From assembly GCF_002775205.1 (NCBI RefSeq), contig NC_036460.1:1494056-1558055 (forward strand): 64,000 nt of DNA, written 5' to 3'. This DNA is from Xiphophorus maculatus. Taxonomy: Eukaryota; Chordata; Actinopteri; Cyprinodontiformes; Poeciliidae. Shown piece by piece: positions 28,779 to 39,900 of this stretch (positions are counted from its first letter, which is position 1; every line of letters begins with the position of its first letter). The notes beneath the pieces are model-generated. The model was not told the origin of the DNA. It saw only the letters and a program-made list of their open reading frames with translations, and searched no databases. The position numbers were made by a program, and so were the translations under genes.

Positions 28779-30064
28779 AATGTATGTAATTGACTTGATT
28801 GTGTCTCTATAATGGGATTAAATTGACTAAATATTTGTAGTGAATCAGCTCTATATTAATTTAATGAATTGAATTGATTTTTGTCTGGGAGTAAATAATT
28901 TGAGCAAATTTTAATTGTAGTTTATCAAGCACTGTTAAAATTGCATGTAATTTGTATTATTTTAGCTTCTGTTTAATATGCCTGTCTTTTTTGTTTGAGA
29001 GGTGGAGGGGGAATTCATGCAAGAACTGTTAAAGTGATTCTGTCAACTAAATAAATGAATATACTTACAATTGAGACTTGTCTTATTGAATCTTATTGTA
29101 GCCAATATGCACTGCCCTGCATTAATAAATGCATTATGACCAAAAATCTGCCTCCTATTCTACTTATAGAATAGGATAAAGGCCAACATTTTTACAAGTA
29201 ACTAGTAATCATGATGGACTGGCCTCTTAAAATGGTCTTGACCTTTGAGACCACATGGCATGGTTTTATATTAGTTTTTTCTACATTTTGTGTATGACTT
29301 TAACTGCATGTGTAATTTTATTTTAGGTTTTATTGACTACCTTTTCTGTTTTATGTATTTTATTTTCCCACATTTTTACATGTTGTACTTTGGTCCAACA
29401 TCATAATTTTGTGGACTGTATGACTGAAGCTTGATTGGATCAGATTGGAGTTTTATTTTTGCATGACTGGAAAATAAATAGAAAATGGCAAAAAATAAGG
29501 CTGGGCTGAGCCCCCTGTACTGCATAGTGTTAGGAACGGCCCTGGATAAAACCTGAAAACTATTAATGTTAAAGTTTTAGTTCCCAACTCTAATGTTGTG
29601 CATTAGTGCAGTGTTTCCCAACCCTGGTCCTCAAGGCACACATCCCATTCAGATGACTACAATTCAGCAAAACCCTGCTGGTCAGCCATCAATTGCAATT
29701 TGTGTGCTGAAGCAGGGATTGCCTAAAACATGCATGGCAGTGTGCCTTGAGGACCACTGTTGAAAAACACTGCGTTAGTGTGTGTGTGTGTGTGTGTCCT
29801 ATTCACACACACGCGCCTTAGGGTGTGCGCGCGCGTGTGTGTGTGTGGTTAAAAACTCTTCCTGGTTCTGCTCTTATCTTGTTGCCTTCACTTTGACTTT
29901 ATCGTTTGAGCTCCTCCATGTTCAAACATCGTCATGCTAACTAGTTTTGTTAACCAGTTCCCCTCCTGAGGCTCAGACTGCTGGTTAGTTCTAGTTAATA
30001 ACATTAACTAGTTGCTAAGTTAGCCAAGGCTGACTGTTAGCGGTGGCTCTCCTGTCTCCAACAG
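28779..30064 (+). other. VWA7-like 3' UTR, intergenic DNA and probable rffl leader exon
   Basis: AATAAA at 29050-29055 is the best poly(A) signal for the VWA7-like gene. A miniature transposon sits at 29601-29780, followed by CA/GT-rich sequence around 29780-29850. A GTAAGC donor after CAACAG (exon end 30064) is a plausible end of a non-coding rffl exon 1. Confidence 0.5.
29601..29780 (+). mobile_element. hAT-like miniature element, 164 bp
   Basis: Element 29609-29772 begins CAGTGTTTCCCAACCCTGG and ends with the diverged inverted counterpart GGACCACTGTTGAAAAACAC plus TG. It is flanked by an 8-bp target duplication with one mismatch (cattagtg / cgttagtg). Non-coding. Confidence 0.8.
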
Positions 30065-31381
30065 GTAAGCATTTCGGCTTAAACTTCTTTTTTTATTATT
30101 AATCTGGGTTAAACGGTTAACCAGGTTACTTTAAATCCACTCCGACTCTGAACTAAACTAGTCTTCTTTATTGTTTTGAGTCGGTTTTCTTTTTCTTCGG
30201 TGTTTATAAACTTGTTTAATTAGCCTGGCGTTAGCCTGCTAGCAGCCTGGGGTAATTTCCAGACTCGCCAGCCGGACTCCGTTAAGAGAATACGCCATTA
30301 AATATTTTGTTCTTTCGGTAAAATATTTGCTCACGTAAAACGCACATACTGACTTAGGACTGATAAGATGCGGTTATGTTATAATTCGGCTTAAATAAAA
30401 CTTGAAATTAAGATAAAACAATAACATTTTTTATATTAAATTAAGTTTCCTCCATCAGCTTTACATGGATTCAAGTTGCTAAATAATGATCGTCTTCGTT
30501 AAATTATCAAGCCGAATTTATCCAATGACATTTTTTTGTTGATTAGTTTTTAGTATTAGTTTTTCAAAGATCATGTCAAATGTTTGGTTTCTGTATAATG
30601 AAAGTAAAAGTTTTCTCTCCGTGGTTTGGCGTGACGTCATCTGTAAACAAACCCAGTTTGTGGTAAAAAAGGATCTGCTTTTATTTTTAATGACAGCAGC
30701 AGTTTCAGCCTGTATGTTAATTCCTGTAAAATGCCACTTCATGAATTTGTCTTTATTGGGTTTCACAAAATCACTATTAATAAAAAAAAACGCATAAGGA
30801 ATTTTATAACCAATAAATAGAAGGGATATTTCTTGTTCAACTATGTAATATGGACTTCTGCCATTAGGTTATGTAAATAAATTCACATAAGAGATATCAG
30901 TGTGCTTAATGGAAGTGATAAAGGTCTTTCACCTATGATAAAAGTCGTAGCTGTAGTTGAAATAAAATATTTTATCTGTCATAAATGAGTCCTGAGAGCA
31001 AATATTAAAGCAGAATCTCGTCCAAAGTTCAGTCTTGTACTCCCTCTCCTTCAGGCTTCTCTGCAATCATCTAAAGTTTTTAGATTGATAGTTTCCGAAC
31101 TGCAAGTCCTGGTGGACTGCAAAAAACAAAAAATGTTTTTTGAGTTAAAAAAATGTTAAGTTGAAACAATTAATGTTAAGTGTGCAAGCAGGCATCATAA
31201 TTTGCGAGTTAAGCCTGGCGAGACTCTGCGTTGGGATTGTTCCCACCTTGTTTTTGGTTCCTATGCAGCTGATGACACATTTCTGGTCTGACTTCCAGTG
31301 TACGGAAGAATGTGAGTGCTTCATGGTTCCAGATCTGTGACCTCTCGGGTCGGGCTAACGGTTCTGCTTGTTGTGGTCAGG

Positions 31382-33997
31382 ATGTTTGCCTGCTGCTGTA
31401 ACTGGCTCTGCCTGGACTCCACGGATGTGGACCCGTCAGGCCGAGCTGACAGGAGACACCAGTCCTACACCAACTCAGCCTTCAACTCCCAGCCGTCTCC
31501 GCCTCCACCTGAGCACACCTGTAAGGCGTGCGGCGGCTCCTTCGACACACCTGCCAGGAAGGTAACTCCGCCCCCATCAGTTTCAGTCTGGAAACTCCCG
31601 AACCTCATGGACTCTCAATTCAGGAGCCGATCTGATGAGTTCAGGAGCCGATCTGATGAGTTCAGGAGCCGATCTGATGAGTTCAGGAGCCGATCTGATG
31701 AGTTTGGTTAAACAGACAGATTAAAGTTAGAAATGCAGGAAGTTCAGTCTGTTGTTCCAGCTGGTAAATGTCCTCTGTCTAAAGAGATGGAGGACAGAAA
31801 GTGTAACATGAAACTGAAGTTTAGTTGAAGTCAAACTGTGAAACGTTTCAGGTGAAATGGCGCCCTCTGGTGGAGCAGCCTCGGTTTGACAGTTCTGATT
31901 TTGCTGATTTTTTATGTTAAACTGGAAACTGAGTCTCCTGCCGTCCACTTATGTCTCCACCTGTCTCCACCTGTCTCTACCTGACCCGCAGCATGTGTGT
32001 GTTGACTGTAAGAAGAACTACTGCAGCGGCTGCTCCGCCCAGCAGGGGCTGCGGCCGCGCCTCTGCCACACCTGTCAGCGTTTCTATGGCAACCTGCTGG
32101 AGCGGGCGGAGCTGATGAAGCTGAAGGTGAAGGAGCTGAGGGACTACCTGCACCTACATGAGGTCTCCACCCACTTGTGCAGAGAGAAGGTGACGTGTCG
32201 TCGTGGTTTCAGCAGCAGCCAATCAGAGAGCGGCTGCAGGTGTTGTGGACGTGTTGGTTCCCTCCAGTTAAACCACTGCTTCATGTCCCCCAGGAGGAGC
32301 TGGTGGAGCTGGTGCTGAGTCAGCAGTCGTCGCCTTCCGGCAGCTCCGCCCCCGACACCCCCACCATGACCTCTGACCCTCCTGACCCGACGCCTCGCAT
32401 CTCCGTCTCTGATTCGTCCTCTGACGCATCAAGTCCGGCCCCGCCCACTCCGGAGCCTGAAGCTCCGCCCCCAGACTCAGAGACTCCGCCTTCTGATGCT
32501 GAGCTGGAGGAGGATGACCCGGTAAGTTCCATAGAAGAGATCTGGACGTCCGACCCGGTTTGGTTGACCGACCCTGTTCGGCTGACCGACCCGTGTCTTC
32601 CAGGCCTGGGACCCGGAGGAGGCGCCCGTGTCGGGGCGACGGGCCTCGCTGTCGGACCTGAAGAGCGTGGACGACATCGAGGACCTGAGCGTCCGGCAGC
32701 TGAAGGAGATTCTGGCCCGGAACTTTGTGGATTACAAAGGCTGCTGTGAGAAGTGGGAGCTGATGGAGCGCGTGACCCGGCTGTACCAGGACCAGCAGAA
32801 CCTGCTGGGTGAGGATAACCCAACAAGTTTCACCGTGTTTGCAGGAACCCATCAGAACATCTGGGTTCTAATGGTTCTGATCCAGTCAGACCAGTATCAG
32901 TTCTGGTTCTGTTCCAAACTGAGCAGGAAGTGTTTGATTGGTGATCTGCAGTGGTGGGCACACTTATGCTAACCCTCAGGTAGCAGAGCTAATGTTAGCT
33001 TAGCAATTAGCTAATTGTTAGCTCCTAAAATAATATTTCTGGATGAAAGCTAAGAATTAGCTCCGTAATAAAGGCGGAGCTAATTCCATTTTTGCTACCT
33101 TTAGAATTATTTCGAGCACTTTACTTCCTCTAAATTAATTTTTCCAGATAAATTCTAAAGCTCTAATTTTCTTGGCTTTTTGGTAAACTTTCAGTTGAAT
33201 AAAGTTCAACATCTGTTTTGAAATTTTTATTGACTGTTAAAAATTCTTCAAGCAGCTAATCTTTTATATTCCTGCTCTTATTTTGAAGCGGATAAAAACT
33301 GTTTATATAGTTTCTCTCTTATTTTCCCCCAATAACTTTTTGTATATCAAGAAACATATAGTAACAAAATAAAACGGACAGTAGAGAACAAGATATAAAT
33401 ATTATATGTAAGGGCATTACAGGACGTGTAAATTATAATGTCAAAATTAAAGTGCAGCTTGAGTGTTGTTGTCTGTCGATGGCAGTTAATTTGAATTCAA
33501 GTTTGAATTCAAATTAATTTGAATTAAGCTTTAGCATTAGCTTTCACTAAATTAGCTTCTGCTAACCACTGTGTTGGTAGAGTGATTTAGCATTAGCTTC
33601 TGCTAATTACCATGTAAGTCGAGCGCATCATCGTTAGCAGAGCTAATGTTTTTGGGGATCGCTGAATCCCATTGGCTGCTTCTCTGATGATGTCACTGTT
33701 TTTCTGTTTCAGCGGCTAACTCTGTGAACGCTGCAGGTGAGTGTGGTTCTGTGGGTCCGGTGGGACTGCTGCATGGTTCCGTGTCTGACGCTGTCCGGTC
33801 CTCCTGCAGGTGGCGGCGGCGGGCCGGCGCCAGGCCAGGAGGAGAACCTCTGTAAGATCTGCATGGACTCGCCCATCGACTGCGTCCTGCTGGAGTGCGG
33901 TCACATGGTCACCTGCACCAAGTGCGGCAAGCGGATGAGCGAGTGTCCCATCTGCCGGCAGTACGTGATCCGGGCCGTGCACGTCTTCCGGTCCTGA
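31382..33997 (+). CDS. rffl: E3 ubiquitin-protein ligase rififylin
   Basis: Six coding exons: 31382-31561, 31992-32189, 32294-32521, 32604-32808, 33713-33736 and 33810-33997, giving 340 aa (human 363). RFFL is an endosome/plasma-membrane-associated RING ligase that ubiquitinates targets such as p53, RIPK1 and misfolded CFTR. The N-terminus [12 protein letters not shown] matches the cysteine-rich RFFL start, which is thought to be palmitoylated, rather than RNF34. A FYVE-like zinc finger uses C47/C50/C63/C66/C71/C74/C85/C88. A SAP-like segment ([20 protein letters not shown]) follows, then an acidic Pro/Ser linker, a second motif ([13 protein letters not shown]) and a C-terminal RING at 293-340 ending [10 protein letters not shown]. 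Exon 5 is a 24-nt microexon. The start is preceded directly by an acceptor (CAG at 31378-31380), so the 5' UTR is split. Confidence 0.95.
31620..31703 (+). repeat. 21-bp tandem repeat, four copies, in rffl
   Basis: Four identical copies of TCAGGAGCCGATCTGATGAG plus T lie in the intron after the first coding exon. The unit has no stop in one frame, but the tract lies beyond a good donor (GTAACT at 31562). Confidence 0.95.
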
Positions 33998-36929
33998 GCC
34001 GCGGCTCTCCAGAACCAGCCCTCATCTCCTCTTCAGAACTGACCGCCTTTAAAGCTGCGAACCAGAACCAGAACCTGCTGAGGAGACCCGATGACTGCTT
34101 CCTCTTTTCTTCTGCTGTGATCGAAGCGTTTGGTACTAGTGTGACACTGTGAGATCGGACCTGGCCCGTTTTCAGGTCCTGGACCAGAAACCCAGAACAA
34201 ACAGAGCAGGAATCCTGCAGCTGCTCAGACTCTCCGCTTTGCCTTAATCTGAATCACGTTTGGGTCACGATTGGACCTGACCGGGTCAGAACTCTGAGCT
34301 TTTTAATGTTTCTGGTTAATTCTTCCTTCAAAGTGCCTTTTGGGAACCGTTCCCACAATCCAGGTGTACCGGACCTGCTACTGGACCAGGCCAGTGGAGA
34401 GGGGCGTCTCCATGGCAACAGACTGTAGCATGTGCTGCTATCCGACCCGTTACTCACCGTGCCCCAGAACCATAAAGAAGAGTCTTTGGACCAGACAGGA
34501 AGTTTTACTTTACCTGAACAAACCAGCACTTTTTTTTTTTCCAGAGTCACAGTTTGTTCTCCAGATAGTTCACGGGCCAGAACTGTTCTGATGCTACGAG
34601 GGAATTGCCATGGCAACCAGTGACTCAGCATTTCCTTATGAAACCCGTCACCAGGGGTGCTGGCAACTCCCAACAGAACCAACGGATGCAGGACCTTTTA
34701 AAAGTCTGTAATAAACTGATTCAGCTCTCAGGTAACAAGCTCCAGGTGTGCCGTGTAGCTCCGCCCCCAGCCTCAGATGATTGGCTCAACAAGAAGAGTC
34801 TGAATCTAACCAATCTGTTTTCATTATTTATGTTGAAATTATGGGATCTAAAGTGTTCAAGAGAAGTATCTGACCTCTTACAACTTTTAATGAATTACTG
34901 AATGAAAGGGAAAATAGAATCTGATCAGGATTTCACTGCCGAGCCACCAGGGGGCAGCAGAGGCGTCCTACTGCAGTTTAAAGGGAATAAAGTGAAGTTT
35001 TCTGGGAATGTCCAGATCAGGTTCCTTCCTGCTCTGGACCTTTAGGAACCAGGAAGGTTCTGCTGAATGTCTGAAGTCTAACAGATGATTTTATGATGTT
35101 TACCGGCAGCCTGTGTGAAGTTTTCTTCTTCTTCTGTTTGCACTAAAACCTTTTGATGCTGAATCACTTTAAACTTCCTTCTCTGGGGTTTTATTTTGCT
35201 CTTGATTTTTCTCTGATTGTGTTAAATCTGTCGTTTCTGCCTGCTGGTTTTGGATCAGAACCGGACCCTCCAGCTTCAGAGTTAAACTGATCCAGTGTCC
35301 GGCCCTCACAGGGGCCCCGAGCCACAGGTTGGGAACCTCTGCAGATACTCCAAATGAAGCTGGAAGCTAAATAAACGTCCAGATGATTCTGGAATCAGAG
35401 GGATTATTTGTAACAGATTTTAGTTTGTGGATTGAGCACAGAATAAATTTGTAGTGAAACGGATCTGAGTCGTGTTTTCATTCAGGCAGCGTTTTAAAAA
35501 ATTATTAAAATAAAATTTAAGGTATTTTAGAGGAAGTATTTGTTGAAATTTTTAATTCAATTTATTATTGATCAAAAAAGGGAAATTAAAGGTAACTCAT
35601 TAATTCAATAATCTTCAGAGCTAAACTAGACGTTGAAGCTGTGGGTATGAAATTTCCTGTAGCAGTCTCTGTTACAACTACTTTGAAAAAACCACTGACC
35701 GAAGACACTTTTTTTCTGTAATTTTCTTAATTTTTTGTAAAATCTGTCTTTGCACCATAATCCCCAAAGGTTCTACAGTCGTCCCTGACCAGAACCAGCT
35801 TTCTTCATCGGATTGTTGAGCCTTTTCTGGGATTCAGAGTTTTTTCTTTTCCCTTTTGCTTCCAGTTGCTGTTAGATTTTTTTGCTGGATCCAACAACTT
35901 CCAGGACAATTTTCACACCTACAGAAACAACCTTTATGATGAGACCTAAATGAATTTACCTGGGAATGCTGATAATAATTGGGAGAGTACCCCCTAAAAA
36001 TCTTTTTTTTTTTTAAATCAGCTCCAAGCCATTCTTTGACCAGCAAACATAGAATTTTCTACACATGTAGCATGTCAAGATATGTGAAAAAAAGTCTATT
36101 GGAGACGTGATCAATACCAAACAGGAAGTTGGCCATTTTGGAACAATGCCACCTTTTGTCTCTTCTAGACATGTTGTGTCTGAGCGAACTCCTCCTACAG
36201 CTTTTCACATGCAGACTTTAGAATCACTCAGCACAGTCTTGAGGCTCTGAGGATCAAAAATTATCAAAATCTTTTGGCTGCATCAAAGCATGTGGGCGTG
36301 GCCAAGCCTCAACATCTGACCATAAAACATCAATGGTGAAAAAACTTCCACTGTGCGTCATTCCTGACCAGCACTGATCACATTCACATGGTCACTTGGT
36401 GACATCACCTTAGCCCCGCCCACTTTCAATAGGAAGTCACCTGATGGGCGTCTTCATCCATCTGACATAACCAACTGATATAAAATAACATGATGCTGAG
36501 TCCTCTCATCACTGGCTGGTGGCTGAACCATGGGGGCGTGGCTAACTCTTGATTACAACCGTGATAACCACTCTACAGGACGTTCTCGCCAATCACCATA
36601 AATCAAGAAGTGATAATAACTCCTGTCTTGGTTTCCAGCCTAACTTTAAAAACTTGCAGTTGGACTCGTACTGATCTGGAATGAAGACTGTTATGAACAC
36701 TCTCCAAATGGATTGCCTAATTGAATATGGTGCGAGAGGGTTCTACAGGAACAGGGTGGCAGACCCGGCGCTCCGGCGGCCGCCATCAGGCCGGAGCGGC
36801 GCTGAGCTGCAGAGCTTTCAGCTCTAATTGTTTTTCTTTCTGTCTGATTCACAGCTCAGATCTGAAATGAAAACTGGAAACACAAACAGACAGAAACCAA
36901 CATCTTCCTTTCAGAGCCTCTTGCTGAAC
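33998..36929 (+). other. rffl 3' UTR and intergenic DNA
   Basis: No exon was found. Poly(A) candidates AATAAA lie near 34709, 35370 and 35443. From about 36030 to 36560 the sequence reads like a dispersed fish repeat (GGAAGTTGGCCATTTTGGAA and similar), unclassified. A GC-rich patch at 36755-36800 precedes the SRCR receptor gene. Confidence 0.5.
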
Positions 36930-39900
36930 ATGGACCACACCCTGATGGTGCTCCTGCTGTGGCTCTGCAGTTCAGGTAACTGATCAAACAATGTTTGGCT
37001 CAGTTAAATAAAATCATGCAAGCAATTACTAACAAACTGTCATCCAAAGTTCAGCCTCTGTCTGCAGCTGCACTGATAAAACCTGAGATGAGCCTTCAGT
37101 TGTTGCTGGGAACTAATGAGATGTGTTGAGCTGACATGTACTGAGATAAGAGAGATTAGTGAACAGTAAAGGAAAATCTCACTGTGGTTCAGATCCTGAT
37201 CCTCTCATCTCTGATTCTCCTTCCTGACATTTGTCCCAGATGTTCATGCAGATGAAACCCACAGCCTGAAAGGTTTGTTCAGTTCTAGACTTTGGTTCAA
37301 AATGAAACTTAGTTTGTTAAACAGTAAAATGATGAATCCTCTGTCTGGTTTCTGTCCAGAGTCCATCAGGTTGATGGAAGGATCCAGACGCTGTGAAGGT
37401 CAATGGCAGTTGAATCTGGGAGAATGGAAACCAGTTTACATCGAATATTTTTCTTATGACCTGAAAGAAGCTTCAATCATCTGAAGACAGCTGGACTGTG
37501 GCGCACCTGTTTCAGCTACAGTACATCAGCCGTTAATATTAATCGATGTATGGACGATCACCTCAGAGTGTCTTCTGTCTGGATCTGATCTCAAGGACTG
37601 TGCACAAAAAGGAGAAACATTTGGTTCTACATGGTTCACCTGCATAGGTAAATCTGTCACAAACATCAAACATTTCCTCACTGGTGAGTTTGACTGAGAT
37701 GCTGAGCTATGTGAAGACTGCATCTGGGTTTCAGTTTCATCATTTAACCTTTGTTAAATGTAAAGAATCAAATCTCCTGACAAGTCAAATAAATGAGTAA
37801 ACTAAAACTTCTCTTAGAGTTTTCAGAGGTTCTAAATCCATCAAACGAGATGTGACTAGTTAATGTGACTAGTTAATGTGAACAGTTAATATGACCAGTT
37901 AATGTCACCAGTTAATGTGACCAGTTAATGTGACTAGTTAATATGACCAGTTAATATGACCAGTTAATGTGACCAGTTAATATGACCAGTTAATCTGACC
38001 AGTTAATGTGACCAGTTAATATGACCAGTTAATGTGACCAGTTAATATGACCAGTTAATGTGACCAGTTAATGTGACCAGTTAATGTGACTAGTTAATGT
38101 GAACAGTTAATATGACCAGTTAATATGACCAGTTAATGTGACCAGTTAATGTGACTAGTTAATGTGACTAGTTAATATGACCAGTTAATGTGACCAGTTA
38201 ATGTGACCAGTTAATATGACCAGTTAATGTGACTAGTTAATGTGAACAGTTAATATGACCAGTTAATATGACCAGTTAATGTGACCAGTTAATGTGACTA
38301 GTTAATGTGACTAGTTAATATGACCAGTTAATGTGACCAGTTAATGTGACCAGTTAATATGACCAGTTAATGTGACCAGTTAATGTGACCAGTTAATGTG
38401 ACCAGTTCATGTGACCAGTTAATGTGACTAGTTAATGTGACTAGTTAATATGACCAGTTAATGTGACCAGTTAATGTGACCAGTTAATGTGACCAGTTAA
38501 TGTGACCAGTTAATATGACCAGTTAATGTGACTAGTTAATGTGACTAGTTAATATGACCAGTTAATGTGACTAGTTTATATGACCAGTTAATATGACCAG
38601 TTAATGTGACCAGTTAATATGACCAGTTAATGTGACCAGTTAATCTGACCAGTTAATGTGACTAGTTAATATGACCAGTTAATGTGACCAGTTAATATGA
38701 CCAGTTAATGTGACTAGTTAATATGACCAGTTAATATGACCAGTTAATGTGACCAGTTAATATGACCAGTTAATATGACCAGTTAATGTGACCAGTTAAT
38801 GTGACCAGTTAATATGACCAGTTAATGTGACCAGTTAATATGACCAGTTAATGTGACTAATTAATGTGACCAGTTAATATGACCAGTTAATGTGACCAGT
38901 TAATATGACCAGTTAATGTGACCAGTTAATGTGACTAGTTAATATGACCAGTTAATGTGACCAGTTAATATGACCAGTTAATGTGACTAGTTAATATGAC
39001 CAGTTAATATGACCAGTTAATATGACCAGTTAATGTGACCAGTTAATGTGACCAGTTAATATGACCAGTTAATGTGACCAGTTAATATGACCAGTTAATG
39101 TGACTAGTTAATGTGACCAGTTAATATGACCAGTTAATGTGACTAGTTAATATGACCAGTTAATATGACCAGTTAATGTGACTAATTAATGTGACCAGTT
39201 AATATGACCAGTTAATATGACCAGTTAATGTGACCAGTTAATGTGACCAGTTAATGTGACCAGTTAATGTGACTAGTTAATATGACCAGTTAATATGACC
39301 AGTTAATGTGACCAGTTAATGTGACTAGTTAATGTGACCAGTTAATGTGACCAGTTAATATGACCAGTTAATATGACCAGTTAATGTGACCAGTTAATGT
39401 GACCAGTTAATATGACCAGTTAATGTGACTAATTAATGTGACCAGTTAATGTGACCAGTTAATATGACCAGTTAATATGACCAGTTAATGTGATCAGTTA
39501 ATGTGACCAGTTAATATGACCAGTTAATGTGACTAATTAATGTGACCAGTTAATGTGACCAGTTAATATGACCAGTTAATATGACCAGTTAATGTGACTA
39601 GTTAATATGACCAGTTAATGTGACCAGTTAATATGACCAGTTAATGTGACCAGTTAATGTGACTAGTTCATATGACCAGTTAATATGACCAGTCAATATG
39701 ACCAGTCAATGTGACCAGTTAATATGACCAGTTAATATGACCAGTTAATGTGATCAGTTAATGTGACCAGTTAATATGACCAGTTAATGTGACTAATTAA
39801 TGTGACCAGTTAATGTGACCAGTTAATATGACCAGTTAATATGACCAGTTAATGTGACCAGTTAATATGACCAGTTAATGTGACCAGTTAATGTGACTAG

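Noticed and set aside
32268-32852. A 194-codon minus-strand frame across rffl exons 3-4
   Set aside because: It is a shadow of the GC-rich coding exons on the other strand.
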